Shown piece by piece: positions 56,147 through 64,000 of a stretch of 64,000 bases of DNA. The notes beneath the pieces were generated by a model. That model saw nothing but the letters and a program-made list of their open reading frames with translations. It ran no database searches and was not told the origin of the DNA. Position 1 is the first letter of the stretch; every line of letters starts with the position of its first letter. The stretch comes from Salipaludibacillus daqingensis. Lineage in GTDB: Bacteria > Bacillota > Bacilli > Bacillales > Salisediminibacteriaceae. A program made the translations under genes and the position numbers. The stretch lies in contig NZ_JARZHF010000012.1 of assembly GCF_029891575.1 (NCBI RefSeq), positions 62,001-126,000 on the forward strand, read 5' to 3'.

Positions 56147-56365
56147 ATGCCTTCCATCGTATATGGACCATTCAAAATTAATTCAAATGATGGTGTTTTG
56201 AATTTTGGAGACACATTGAATATTTCACCGAAAGGAACTTCTAAATCGGTTAGTGGATCAGGTGGATCAAACACCGGGGATTTTATCATTACGAATAATG
56301 GAATAAATTTAAATAATACATTAGATCCGGACCTTACTGATCAAAATATAGCTGGCACGTTATAA
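56147..56365 (+). CDS. gerPF: GerPF-like spore germination protein, divergent copy
   Basis: 72 residues. MPSIVYGPFKINSNDGVLNF with GDTLNISPKGTSKSVSGSGG and SNTGDFIITNNG is closer to GerPF than to GerPA. In B. subtilis gerPF is the last gene of the operon; here it stands alone upstream and divergent, with its own ribosome site (GGAGGAGGGGG) and SigK-type element. Confidence 0.85.
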   Translation: MPSIVYGPFKINSNDGVLNFGDTLNISPKGTSKSVSGSGGSNTGDFIITNNGINLNNTLDPDLTDQNIAGTL

Positions 56366-56414
56366 AAATCACTGTAAAAGCTAATTTCGCCCATTAATTT
56401 TCATTAATAAGATT

Positions 56415-56453
56415 AAAAAGAGGCCGCCAGCGTTTGAAACACTGACGGCCCGT
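56415..56453 (-). terminator. Terminator of lipoprotein copy 2
   Basis: On the minus strand GGGCCGTCAGTGTTT pairs with AAACGCTGGCGGCC with a few G-U or mismatched positions, followed by TCTTTTT; diverged copy of the hairpin at 52.1 kb. Confidence 0.82.
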
Positions 56454-56544
56454 TATATTTGATTCCAATTCATAAGGGGGAAATATAAGCGGAATCAAAA
56501 CATTTATAATCTATTTAAAAGCTTAAAAGTTCTAAGCTGTATAG

Positions 56545-56605
56545 CTAATACATGCCATTGTCTTCGTTCGCTTCAAATTCTTCATTGTCGATTTCAACAA
56601 TGTAA
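56545..56605 (-). pseudogene. Out-of-frame C-terminus of lipoprotein copy 2
   Basis: After the stop of copy 2, a shift of one base gives NYIVEIDNEEFEANEDNGMY and a TAG, which lines up with the end of copy 1 (NDYDDEMDNDEFNDNDENM). The two parts were one reading frame. Confidence 0.7.
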
Positions 56606-56800
56606 TTATTCATTACCAAAATCATTATTCGAATCATTATTATTAAATTTATTACCGCTATCAATATTAATTTCGTTATTATTCCCTTCGTTTATACCGT
56701 TACCCTCATTCAGTCCATCTAACCGATCATCTCCACATCCTGCTAGAATTCCTAACGATAGAACTACGGATACTGTTGGTAATAATGCTTTCTTTTTCAT
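56606..56800 (-). CDS. Asn/Asp-rich lipoprotein, copy 2, truncated by frameshift
   Basis: 64 residues from the ATG at 56800 behind GGAGG. Signal peptide and lipobox LAGCG match copy 1 at 52.2 kb, then an Asn-rich tail stops at GNE. The remaining tail is present in another frame just downstream. The region before the gene and the terminator after it are also shared with copy 1, so a segment of about 500 bp was duplicated around the gerP cluster. May still be exported in short form. Confidence 0.75.
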   Translation of the reverse strand: MKKKALLPTVSVVLSLGILAGCGDDRLDGLNEGNGINEGNNNEINIDSGNKFNNNDSNNDFGNE

Positions 56801-57029
56801 GTCAAATTCCTCCAACTGATGTCTTATGAAATGATTAGCTAGAAATATTATAGCAATCTTTCTAATACATCTATTTCACATCCCCACTTCTTCAAAACAT
56901 AATATAGCTACTTTAGAGAATTCTCCACATTTGAACATTATAATGAACAAAACATCCGTTATTTTTTCATCATTTGGTAATGATTTTTTGTGCTCTATCG
57001 ATATATTTTTTAATATACTTAATAATGAA

Positions 57030-57068
57030 AATAAAAAAGGGAAGAGTTCTAAATAACCCTTCCCGTTC
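57030..57068 (-). terminator. Terminator of the sigma/anti-sigma operon
   Basis: On the minus strand GGGAAGGGTTATTTAGAACT with TCTTCCC forms a hairpin followed by TTTTTTATTTT. Confidence 0.8.
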
Positions 57069-57084
57069 CAAATATACGAATGTC

Positions 57085-58524
57085 TTATTCCCATTCAATT
57101 AGTTCTTTGAACATATATGACCATTTATTGTAAATGATCCCGTTATTATCTTCTCTTTCTGAATGATGATGTGTGTAATACCAATTGTCGGAAACCTCAA
57201 AGAGTTGAATATAGCCCTCGATATCATAATCCCCGCTACCATCATAATACCCATAACCATATCCATCGCCTCCACCTAAATCTTCATGATGTGCTTGGTC
57301 AATATTAAACGCATGAAACATGATTTCTCTCCCATTCTCTAATGGAAAACCTTCTTTTAATTTCCCAAATGAATAAAAACTATTTCTAGAAAAATCCTCA
57401 TCAGTAAAACGAAATTCGATAAAGTGCTCGTGCTCGATCCTTTCCTCTTCTACGTTAACTGGAATGTAGCTTGTTATTCCAAATTCATCTATTTCATAAA
57501 GTTCAATATCAGTTTCTCGGAATGAGGCCGCTCCTTCATTCAGTATGACAGATTTCTCCAATGGTCGATCGAACTGAGGGTGATCTTCACTTTCAGTTCC
57601 TTGAATAGTATAAGGGGTTTCAGTCACGAACATCTGGGAAAAAAACGTCCAAGACAAAGCCCAGCTCTCTTTGTCTTCAAGAGGAACATCCATCATATAA
57701 ATCATCGACTGGCCAAATAATTCCGATATATATAGCTCTGTGAAGCGACCAGATTCCTCATCAATAAAGGCGTACATTTCTGTCATTTCATTATCAAAAG
57801 GAAACATAGTGTCAAACGTCGTACGAATTTGATTATTCATTACAAATTCATCATTATAGATGTTCGGCGACACCGTTGTCTCTTCTGTAGACGTAACCTT
57901 CGTTAGAGTTTCTTCAATTTCGTCTGCTATTTGTTCTTGATTGACATCTCTGTCAAACAGAAAAAACTCCATTCGTTCCGAGTCAGGTCCAGTCATGTGA
58001 GTCGAATAAACATAATCCTCTTCTTCTTCTTCAATAGACCATTCATCTGGAAGGTAGATAGAAAATGTCTCGTTTTGAATCTGATGCATTGGCATCGTGT
58101 TTAATACATTAACATCAATAATTGGTCGATCAAGGATTCTTTCAACTAAGGCTTCGTTTTCTTCCACATCTTCTAAAATAATATCTTCTTTCTTTTCATT
58201 TTCATCTTCCACCATTTCATTGAACGTTTCTTCCCCGTCATGCTCATCTTCACCAGAATCAAGGAGTCCACCGTCTTGAACGAAATCATAATTTATAAAT
58301 ATAAGGCTTGCAATCCCTGCTGCGGCAACAGAACCAACTGTAACAAAAAAACGTTGGCGAAGTTTTTGGCGATTCTGCTTCTTTTTTTGCTTCGGAATAA
58401 CATCCTTTAAACCATCTTGAAAAGTGAGTAGACTTTTTTCTCGAGCTTTTGTGGAAGCTTTCATCGTTTTCTTTTGTCTCATTATGTATTGAAATTCTTC
58501 ATCTTCATATCTATGATTATTCAT
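57085..58524 (-). CDS. Membrane protein, probable regulator of the adjacent ECF sigma factor
   Basis: 479 residues. A basic cytosolic N-terminus of about 50 residues is followed by one membrane helix (FFVTVGSVAAAGIASLIFIN) and a large acidic extracytoplasmic domain. The first 40 residues (EDEEFQYIMRQKKTMKASTK) could bind sigma. No zinc-finger Cys motif. Its start overlaps the sigma gene stop by four bases, the usual sigma/anti-sigma arrangement. The outer domain is not recognised. Confidence 0.75.
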   Translation of the reverse strand: MNNHRYEDEEFQYIMRQKKTMKASTKAREKSLLTFQDGLKDVIPKQKKKQNRQKLRQRFFVTVGSVAAAGIASLIFINYDFVQDGGLLDSGEDEHDGEETFNEMVEDENEKKEDIILEDVEENEALVERILDRPIIDVNVLNTMPMHQIQNETFSIYLPDEWSIEEEEEDYVYSTHMTGPDSERMEFFLFDRDVNQEQIADEIEETLTKVTSTEETTVSPNIYNDEFVMNNQIRTTFDTMFPFDNEMTEMYAFIDEESGRFTELYISELFGQSMIYMMDVPLEDKESWALSWTFFSQMFVTETPYTIQGTESEDHPQFDRPLEKSVILNEGAASFRETDIELYEIDEFGITSYIPVNVEEERIEHEHFIEFRFTDEDFSRNSFYSFGKLKEGFPLENGREIMFHAFNIDQAHHEDLGGGDGYGYGYYDGSGDYDIEGYIQLFEVSDNWYYTHHHSEREDNNGIIYNKWSYMFKELIEWE

Positions 58525-59075
58525 TGACTACTCACCTCCAAATTCATTTGCTCAAAAAGGGTCAACCTTGCACGTCGTTGCATTGATTTCACCGACAGAA
58601 TTGACTTTCCCATGATGTCAGATGTTTCTTGGATAGAAAATTCCTCAATAAACCTTAAGTGAAGCACCGTTCGATAATGACTTGGAAGCCTATCGATTAG
58701 TTGAAGTACTTCATCTATATGGAAATTTCTAAGAACGGTCGTTTCTGCCGACTCGTCTTCTCCAGCAATATCTTCTAGATAATCTTTTTCTACCGCTATC
58801 GAATGACGCTCCTTGTTTTGCTTTCGATAATAATCAATGACAACGTTGCGAGCGATTTTAAATATCCACGTTTTAAAAGATGCTTTTCCTTCAAATTGAT
58901 CTAGTTTTCTAGCTACTTTGAAGAAAACATCTTGCAACATTTCCTCTGTGTCGTGATAACTGTTCGTTTGTGTATATATGTAATGAAAAATGCGATCAAC
59001 ATATCGTTCGTGTAACTTCTGAATTGCTTGTTGATCTCCTGTAAGGATCTCTCGAATCAGATCATGATCGTCCAT
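58521..59075 (-). CDS. ECF-family sigma factor
   Basis: 184 residues. Region 2 is YTQTNSYHDTEEMLQDVFFK with VARKLDQFEGKASFKTWIFK; region 4 is YRTVLHLRFIEEFSIQETSD with SVKSMQRRARLTL. Similar to the SigW/SigX/SigV group that responds to envelope stress. AGGAGG precedes the ATG. Second such module in the window. Confidence 0.88.
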   Translation of the reverse strand: MDDHDLIREILTGDQQAIQKLHERYVDRIFHYIYTQTNSYHDTEEMLQDVFFKVARKLDQFEGKASFKTWIFKIARNVVIDYYRKQNKERHSIAVEKDYLEDIAGEDESAETTVLRNFHIDEVLQLIDRLPSHYRTVLHLRFIEEFSIQETSDIMGKSILSVKSMQRRARLTLFEQMNLEVSSQ

Positions 59076-59256
59076 ATCGTCAACCTCCTATTTTTCTGTC
59101 ATAAGTATAGACGCTTAGGAAGGGGAAAAGATGCTCAGAATAGAATCATTGTCTTACTTAGTTGAATCAATGACACGAGCAAATTTTCTTTACCTAATGG
59201 TCTTAGATAATTCCGGAAACATAAATTTTCTATTATTCTACGTTTGAGCTCGTCTA

Positions 59257-59298
59257 TTTTTTCTACCTCGAACATAGATTGTTCCGAGGTGGAAAAAA
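59257..59298 (+). promoter_or_regulatory. Hairpin enclosing the ribosome site of the MFS gene
   Basis: TTTTTTCTACCTCG (59257-59270) pairs with CGAGGTGGAAAAAA (59285-59298), one G-U, and four more pairs form inside around a TAGAT loop. The stem contains the GAGGTGG ribosome site and the A of the start codon. It could be an RNA switch or a DNA operator. Confidence 0.7.
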
Positions 59299-60455
59299 TG
59301 AAACAAACAACCTTAGATAAATGTAACATTTTTCTCGTTATGTTTTTTATTAGCTTAATCGTTAGGATTCAAGTTCCGGTTTTCACTCCATTTGCAGCAT
59401 CGTTTGGCGCATCAAGCATGATCATTGGGATAATTTTAAGTGTGACGTCACTATCTAATTTAACAGGGAACATCATTGCCGGACCATTAGTGGATCGTTT
59501 TGGCAAAAAGGTGTTCATCACGTTTCCCTTATTTATTTCAGGTGGACTCTTCATCGCCCACGGTCTTGCAACGAGTACCACCGACCTATTAATCCTCCAT
59601 GGATTAAACGGATTTGCCTTAGCATTTATGATTCCAGCGGCATTTACGCTCCTCTCCGGATACGCAAAAAATAGTCGCCAACAAGGAAAAAACATCGCCA
59701 TAAATGGAATGTTATCGACAATTGCTAGTATTATTGCCCCTTTGACAGGTGGGAAAATGGTTGTCTTATTTGGCTATGTGAATACTTATTTCTTTATTGG
59801 AGCTGCGATGATACTGACCGCTACGTATTCCTTCCATTTTTTGAAAGATAGACAAGTTGTTTCCGTTAAAAAACAAAAACAAACACATGTCACAATCGGT
59901 AGTGTTCTGAAGGCTCCAAACCTTTTTCTTGTTTATTTGATCGGTTTTGCTGTTATGTACATTCATGGGGTTCTACTATTTGAAATTCCCTATCTAACTG
60001 TGGAACAAGGGCTTTCTACTTTTCAAACGGGTCAACTATTTAGCTTCATGAGCATCGGTACGTTTCTTACACTATCGTTATTTTTCATTAATTTGTTTGA
60101 TCCATTTAAGCGGCTTATGGTTGGTTTATGTGGCATGTCCATCGGTATATTTGGCCTATTAACTTCAGCATTTTCGTTACCTATTTTATTATTTTTGATT
60201 GGTATTTTCTTTGGTCTTGTCATGCCTGCGATGGCAACCTCCATTACAGAAAATGCAGCTAAAGAAGTTCATGGCAGAGCATTTGGATACATGTCAGCGG
60301 TTTTCTCTTTAGGCATCATTGCTAGTTCTTCCGTTACCGGAGCCATTCGTGATATTGTGTCGCCTTATTTTATTGCTGTTATCATTGCTATAATCGTTTT
60401 AACCATCGCTGGTTATAGCAAATTAAACTCACCACAAATGGCTCACTTCAAATAG
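59298..60455 (+). CDS. MFS transporter
   Basis: 385 residues with about 12 membrane helices. The loop 2-3 motif is AGPLVDRFGKKVFITFPLF, typical of MFS drug or metabolite exporters of the YfkF/YdeR kind. ATG at 59298 follows GAGGTGG. The ribosome site is buried in a strong hairpin, so expression is probably regulated. Substrate unknown; transcribed divergently from the ECF sigma operon. Confidence 0.88.
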   Translation: MKQTTLDKCNIFLVMFFISLIVRIQVPVFTPFAASFGASSMIIGIILSVTSLSNLTGNIIAGPLVDRFGKKVFITFPLFISGGLFIAHGLATSTTDLLILHGLNGFALAFMIPAAFTLLSGYAKNSRQQGKNIAINGMLSTIASIIAPLTGGKMVVLFGYVNTYFFIGAAMILTATYSFHFLKDRQVVSVKKQKQTHVTIGSVLKAPNLFLVYLIGFAVMYIHGVLLFEIPYLTVEQGLSTFQTGQLFSFMSIGTFLTLSLFFINLFDPFKRLMVGLCGMSIGIFGLLTSAFSLPILLFLIGIFFGLVMPAMATSITENAAKEVHGRAFGYMSAVFSLGIIASSSVTGAIRDIVSPYFIAVIIAIIVLTIAGYSKLNSPQMAHFK

Positions 60456-60521
60456 AATAGCTTTTCAGATTAAGTCATAGCAATATTCTAAAAAACTGTT
60501 CTAATTCTTTAAATATAATAA

Positions 60522-60644
60522 TTATTCTTTCTTTGTTTGATTTTCTTTAAAGTCACAATAATAACATCGAGGCAATCCATAATAGATCCAATACTCTTTC
60601 AGTAAGGAAACACCAACAAATGAAACCATTGGCCAATCTATCAA
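60522..60644 (-). CDS. Possible 40-residue protein, unknown
   Basis: Reads IDWPMVSFVGVSLLKEYWIY, then YGLPRCYYCDFKENQTKKE. It has two Cys in CYYC and a hydrophobic N-terminus. AGGAGGG is present but 15 bases before the TTG; the frame also has ATT codons nearer to it. Coding is possible, not proven. Confidence 0.35.
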   Translation of the reverse strand: MIDWPMVSFVGVSLLKEYWIYYGLPRCYYCDFKENQTKKE

Positions 60645-60809
60645 TTTAAAAATAATTAGCCCTCCTTTATAACAACTCGTGTCTTAAATGGTATGTTTTT
60701 CAATATTTGTCCAATTTTTAATAAATGAATAGATCCTTTATTATTAAGAGTATGGTAATTATAGGGAGACAAATGCAACGAACTTCCAAACAGAGCTATT
60801 CGTAAACAC

Positions 60810-60843
60810 AAAAAACGTACTCAACAAATGAGTACGTTTTTAT
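60810..60843 (-). terminator. Terminator of the sugar ABC operon
   Basis: On the minus strand AACGTACTC-ATTTGTT-GAGTACGTT is followed by TTTTGTG. Confidence 0.88.
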
Positions 60844-60865
60844 ATAAATCATTTTACACTTACGT

Positions 60866-61699
60866 TTATTTTTCACCTGCTCCAAAAGACAGTCCCTTCA
60901 TAAAATATTGATTGAAAAAAATGTAGAGTAAGAGCACTGGTAAGGTAAATACCATCGAAGCAGCCATAATGTAATTCCAATAGGTTGCATAATCAGATTG
61001 GAAAGCATTCAAACCGACTGGTAAAGTGTACATCGATGCGTCAGTCATGATAATTAATGGAGCCATGAAGTTGTTCCAAAATCCCATGAACACGAAGATC
61101 GCCATCGCACCTATCGCGGGTTTTGCCATCGGCATGACAATCCTAAAGAACGTTCCAATCCGGCTCAGACCATCTATCGCCGCCGCTTCCTCCACCTCTT
61201 TCGGGAAATTAACGAAGAATTGTCGCATCATGAATATAAATGTTGCATTGACCATTCCAGGAACGATTAAACCTTGATAACTATTTAACCAACCTAATTC
61301 TTTTAAAATTAAGAAGTTAGGCACCATTGTAACTTGTGCCGGGATCATTAATACTGCAAGTACGATAATAAACCAAGCCGTTCGTCCTGGAAAGCTAACC
61401 CTTGCTAACGCGTAACCAGCCATCGAATTAAATACAATATTTAATGCCGTACCAATAACTGCAACGATTACACTGTTTAACAGCCATCTTGGGAACAATG
61501 CCTGTTCTGTAAATATCGTGACATAGTTATCAAACGTAAATGTTTCAGGAAAAATGTTTAATCCTGCCGATAATATTTCATTCAATGGTTTAAAGGAAGC
61601 AGACAGTGCCCATAAAAATGGAAGCAAGGTGACCACCGCGTAGCTCGTCAAAAAGATATATAAAAACGCTTTTAATATATTTGGTTTCTTATTCTTCAT
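60866..61699 (-). CDS. Carbohydrate ABC transporter permease (MalG type)
   Basis: 277 residues with six membrane helices and the EAA loop VEEAAAIDGLSRIGTFFRIVMP that contacts the ATPase. ATG at 61699 follows GGAGGAG. Third gene of the operon. The ATPase gene is not in the window; such systems often share the MsmX-type ATPase encoded elsewhere. Confidence 0.93.
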   Translation of the reverse strand: MKNKKPNILKAFLYIFLTSYAVVTLLPFLWALSASFKPLNEILSAGLNIFPETFTFDNYVTIFTEQALFPRWLLNSVIVAVIGTALNIVFNSMAGYALARVSFPGRTAWFIIVLAVLMIPAQVTMVPNFLILKELGWLNSYQGLIVPGMVNATFIFMMRQFFVNFPKEVEEAAAIDGLSRIGTFFRIVMPMAKPAIGAMAIFVFMGFWNNFMAPLIIMTDASMYTLPVGLNAFQSDYATYWNYIMAASMVFTLPVLLLYIFFNQYFMKGLSFGAGEK

Positions 61700-61723
61700 T
61701 ACATTCTCCTCCTTCCGCCACAA

Positions 61724-62620
61724 TTAGTGTGTTTCTTCTTTTTGAAGTTTCCGTTGAATAAATGTTGCGACGAGTATAATCAACGCTAGAGATACAGCTA
61801 GTGCAGCTGCATAACCCATTTGATTATTAGAGAATGCATACTGATAAATAAGGAGTACAACGGTTAATGTAGAATTGTTCGGTCCACCAGAGCCGCCAGA
61901 GAACATATAAGATTGATCGAATAGCTGGAACGTTCCAATGACGCCAATGATTACAACAAATGCCGTCACGGGCCGTAACATCGGTACTGTGACATACCAA
62001 AACTTCTGTATGGCACTTGCGCCATCAAGTTCTGATGCTTCATATAAAGAATCAGAAATACCTTGAAGGGCTGCCAAATAAATAACCATAAACATTGGTG
62101 CTGTTGCCCAAATATTCATTATCATAATTGAAATCAGCGCCACACTTGGATCATTCATCCAGTTATAAGTTGGTAGGCCAACCGAACTTAAAATTGTATT
62201 AATTAGGCCATCTGGACGATACATCCACATGAAAATCATCACTAAAACTGCAGACGAAGTTAATGTTGGTATAAAGTAGATGACTCTAAACCATTTCTCT
62301 CCCTTCATTCCTGCATTCAAGGACGCAGCAAGAACCAAGGCAAGGATCGTCTGAGTCGGTACCACAATCACAACATAGAAAGCAGTATTTTGTAAGGCAA
62401 TCAATGCCCTTTCATCAGAAGCCATTCTCGTAAAATTATCAAACCAAACAAATTCAAAGCTCGTTTGTCCTAGTAGATTGACATTGTTAAAAGCAAGAAA
62501 TAATGCAAACAAAATTGGACCAATTAAAAACACTAAGATTGTAAAAATCGTAGGGGACATAAATAAGTATCCTTGCCCTGCATCTCTCAACTGGCTCTTC
62601 GATAATTTCCATTTAGCCAT
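61724..62620 (-). CDS. Carbohydrate ABC transporter permease (MalF type)
   Basis: 298 residues, six membrane helices, EAA loop LYEASELDGASAIQKFWYVT. AAAGGGG precedes the ATG. Pairs with the MalG-type permease downstream. Confidence 0.93.
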   Translation of the reverse strand: MAKWKLSKSQLRDAGQGYLFMSPTIFTILVFLIGPILFALFLAFNNVNLLGQTSFEFVWFDNFTRMASDERALIALQNTAFYVVIVVPTQTILALVLAASLNAGMKGEKWFRVIYFIPTLTSSAVLVMIFMWMYRPDGLINTILSSVGLPTYNWMNDPSVALISIMIMNIWATAPMFMVIYLAALQGISDSLYEASELDGASAIQKFWYVTVPMLRPVTAFVVIIGVIGTFQLFDQSYMFSGGSGGPNNSTLTVVLLIYQYAFSNNQMGYAAALAVSLALIILVATFIQRKLQKEETH

Positions 62621-62666
62621 GGTGTTTAACCCCTTTCCTATCTGGAAAACTAACTAGTTAAAGGAG

Positions 62667-62696
62667 CTTAAAAAGGAGATCGATCTCCTTTTTAAG
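62667..62696 (-). terminator. Intra-operon perfect palindrome
   Basis: CTTAAAAAGGAGATC is followed by its exact reverse complement. It lies between the binding-protein gene and the permeases and probably lowers permease expression or protects the upstream mRNA, a common layout in such operons. Confidence 0.82.
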
Positions 62697-62716
62697 ACAC
62701 CCTTCTTCGTTAATGA

Positions 62717-64000
62717 TTAGTCTTGAATCTCGTTATTCGCAACACGTTCTGCTTCTTCCATTGCTTCCTCAAGTGTTTGGTCACCTAAAAACGCACTAGA
62801 AAATTGGTTCTCAAAGTTAGAATTTATAATAGGCAAATTAGTGTCGTCCGCCCATACCGTTGCATAGCTAGCCCCTTCAATGAATGGCTCGTAAATCGCA
62901 TCATCTGCATAATCCATCATCTCTGCTACAGATTGTCGGGAAGGAAGAGCTAATCCACTCGCTGTCCAAATCTCCATGCCTTCTTTTCCTGTAAGAAATT
63001 CAATTAACTGCCAAGCTTCTTCTTTTACTTCCGATTCACCATTCATCGAGTAAGAAACGGTATAAGCCATCGTTTGTTTTTCTTCCTCAATAGTTGGAAT
63101 TTCTACAACTCCATAATTAACATCAGGAAATGCATCCTCCATAAATTCGATCATCCAGTTACCTTCAATGATCATCGAAGCTCTTTCCGTTCCGAACATG
63201 TCTCCGCCCCATTCAGCTCCAACGTCTGCAGGAGAAGCACCAATTTCTTTCTCATTTCTCATATCAATAATAGGTTGTAAAGCATCGATGACAGCAGGGT
63301 CTGTAAAGTTGGCACGGTTATCCACTACCATTTCTCCCCCACGTGATTCACCAATAGAGTAGAGTCTTGCCATGTCTGTAACAATCCCAAAACCATAACG
63401 GTTATCTACTGTTAACGTCTCTGCTATCTCTTCCATCTCTTCCCATGTTTCCGGCGGTGCTTCTATTCCAGCTTCTTCAAAGTGATCTTTGTTATAGAAT
63501 AATGCCAATGTTGATGTATCTTTCGGTAAACCCCATAATTGATCGTCTCTTCTAAATGCATCGATAAGCGGTTCTTCAAAATCATCTACGTCAAATTCAT
63601 CAGTAATATATCCATCAAGCGATTCAAGAACTCCAGCTTCAATTAATCCTGGTGCTTCAAAAGCGTCCAAGAAGAAGACATCTGCCGCTTCTCCACCGAT
63701 CAATCTCGTCCGTAACACGTCCATGTACTGATCTGCAATCGTATCAACCTCAACGTTAATGTGTGGATATTTCTCTTCAAATGCATCAATTGTCTCTTCG
63801 AAATAGCGTTGTTCTGTCGGTGAAGACTGCCATCCGGTTAGACGAACCGTTACTTCTTCTTGATCTTCATTTTGAGCTCCATCGTTGTCTGTTTCATTTC
63901 CTTCTGTGTTATTTTCATTTGCCGCACCATTTGTATCGTTATTACCGTCGTCTCCACATGCTGTCAACATCGTTCCAGCCAAAACAACTGACATAAAGCC
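62717..64000 (-). CDS. Sugar ABC transporter substrate-binding lipoprotein (5' end outside window)
   Basis: At least 427 residues. The window starts inside the signal peptide: GFMSVVLAGTMLTACGDDG gives the lipobox LTAC. A Gly/Asn/Asp/Glu-rich linker of about 35 residues leads to a family 1 extracellular solute-binding fold (VTVRLTGWQSSPTEQRYFEE, DVFFLDAFEAPGLIEAGVLE, LWGLPKDTSTLALFYNKDHF). Captures a sugar, probably an oligosaccharide, for the two permeases. The true start codon lies past 64000. Confidence 0.92.
   Translation of the reverse strand, partial: GFMSVVLAGTMLTACGDDGNNDTNGAANENNTEGNETDNDGAQNEDQEEVTVRLTGWQSSPTEQRYFEETIDAFEEKYPHINVEVDTIADQYMDVLRTRLIGGEAADVFFLDAFEAPGLIEAGVLESLDGYITDEFDVDDFEEPLIDAFRRDDQLWGLPKDTSTLALFYNKDHFEEAGIEAPPETWEEMEEIAETLTVDNRYGFGIVTDMARLYSIGESRGGEMVVDNRANFTDPAVIDALQPIIDMRNEKEIGASPADVGAEWGGDMFGTERASMIIEGNWMIEFMEDAFPDVNYGVVEIPTIEEEKQTMAYTVSYSMNGESEVKEEAWQLIEFLTGKEGMEIWTASGLALPSRQSVAEMMDYADDAIYEPFIEGASYATVWADDTNLPIINSNFENQFSSAFLGDQTLEEAMEEAERVANNEIQD

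Noticed and set aside
56876-57094. Minus-strand 72-codon ORF upstream of lipoprotein copy 2
   Set aside because: It covers the terminator of the sigma operon and the promoter region shared with copy 1; no ribosome site.

Overview
The window looks like chromosome of a low-GC, endospore-forming Bacillaceae bacterium. Gene order follows the Bacillus subtilis lexA-yneA-yneB-ynzC-tkt-sirA-yneF-ccdC-yneK-sspP-citB-sspN-yneP block, and a complete gerP spore-coat set and several small acid-soluble spore protein genes are present. This backbone has been opened in several places by accessory genes, the most striking being a selenocysteine (Sec) locus.

Layout. 1-6.5 kb: start of a small gene (tlp-like?), yneP thioesterase, a tandem AAA+ ATPase of the SpoVK/CbbX type, EamA exporter, TVP38 and VanZ membrane proteins, sspN, an FbpB-like peptide and a YetF-type protein. 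6.8-10.4 kb: aconitase, a small helical protein, sspP. 10.4-17.3 kb: Sec locus with selA, an Rdx/SelW-like selenoprotein gene (TGA at codon 13), selD that is itself a selenoprotein gene (TGA at codon 21), a LysR regulator, selB and selC (tRNA-Sec, anticodon TCA). 17.4-31 kb: accessory region with DinB, GNATs, a frameshifted ASCH gene, two YsnF/AvaK-type proteins, methyltransferase, LD-carboxypeptidase, an HTH/membrane pair, a further TGA-containing ORF that may be a third selenoprotein, a kinase of the sporulation-kinase type and a glycosidase-like protein. 31-42 kb: yneK, ccdC, a thiol-redox pair, csoR-copA-copZ, a heterodimeric ABC exporter and mnmH (tRNA 2-selenouridine synthase). 42-52 kb: yneF, sirA, tkt, ynzC, an ECF sigma/anti-sigma pair, yneB, yneA, lexA, and a UvrX-type Y-family polymerase with its YolD partner under LexA boxes. 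52-60 kb: two copies of an Asn/Asp-rich lipoprotein cassette flanking the gerP cluster, a decayed CBO0543 gene, an Hsp20 protein, a second ECF sigma/anti-sigma pair and an MFS transporter. 60.8-64 kb: carbohydrate ABC transporter, its binding protein cut by the window edge.

How it works together. SelD makes selenophosphate for two uses encoded here: SelA/SelB/selC insert Sec at UGA, and MnmH makes 2-selenouridine in tRNA. Both convincing Sec codons are followed in frame by a hairpin with the same GUU apical loop, the expected bacterial SECIS geometry. Conventional calling truncates selD and misses the Rdx gene. Several other short genes (ASCH, CBO0543, second lipoprotein) are broken by single indels or stops; this is real decay or residual assembly error. 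All calls come from reading the sequence; no database search was run.
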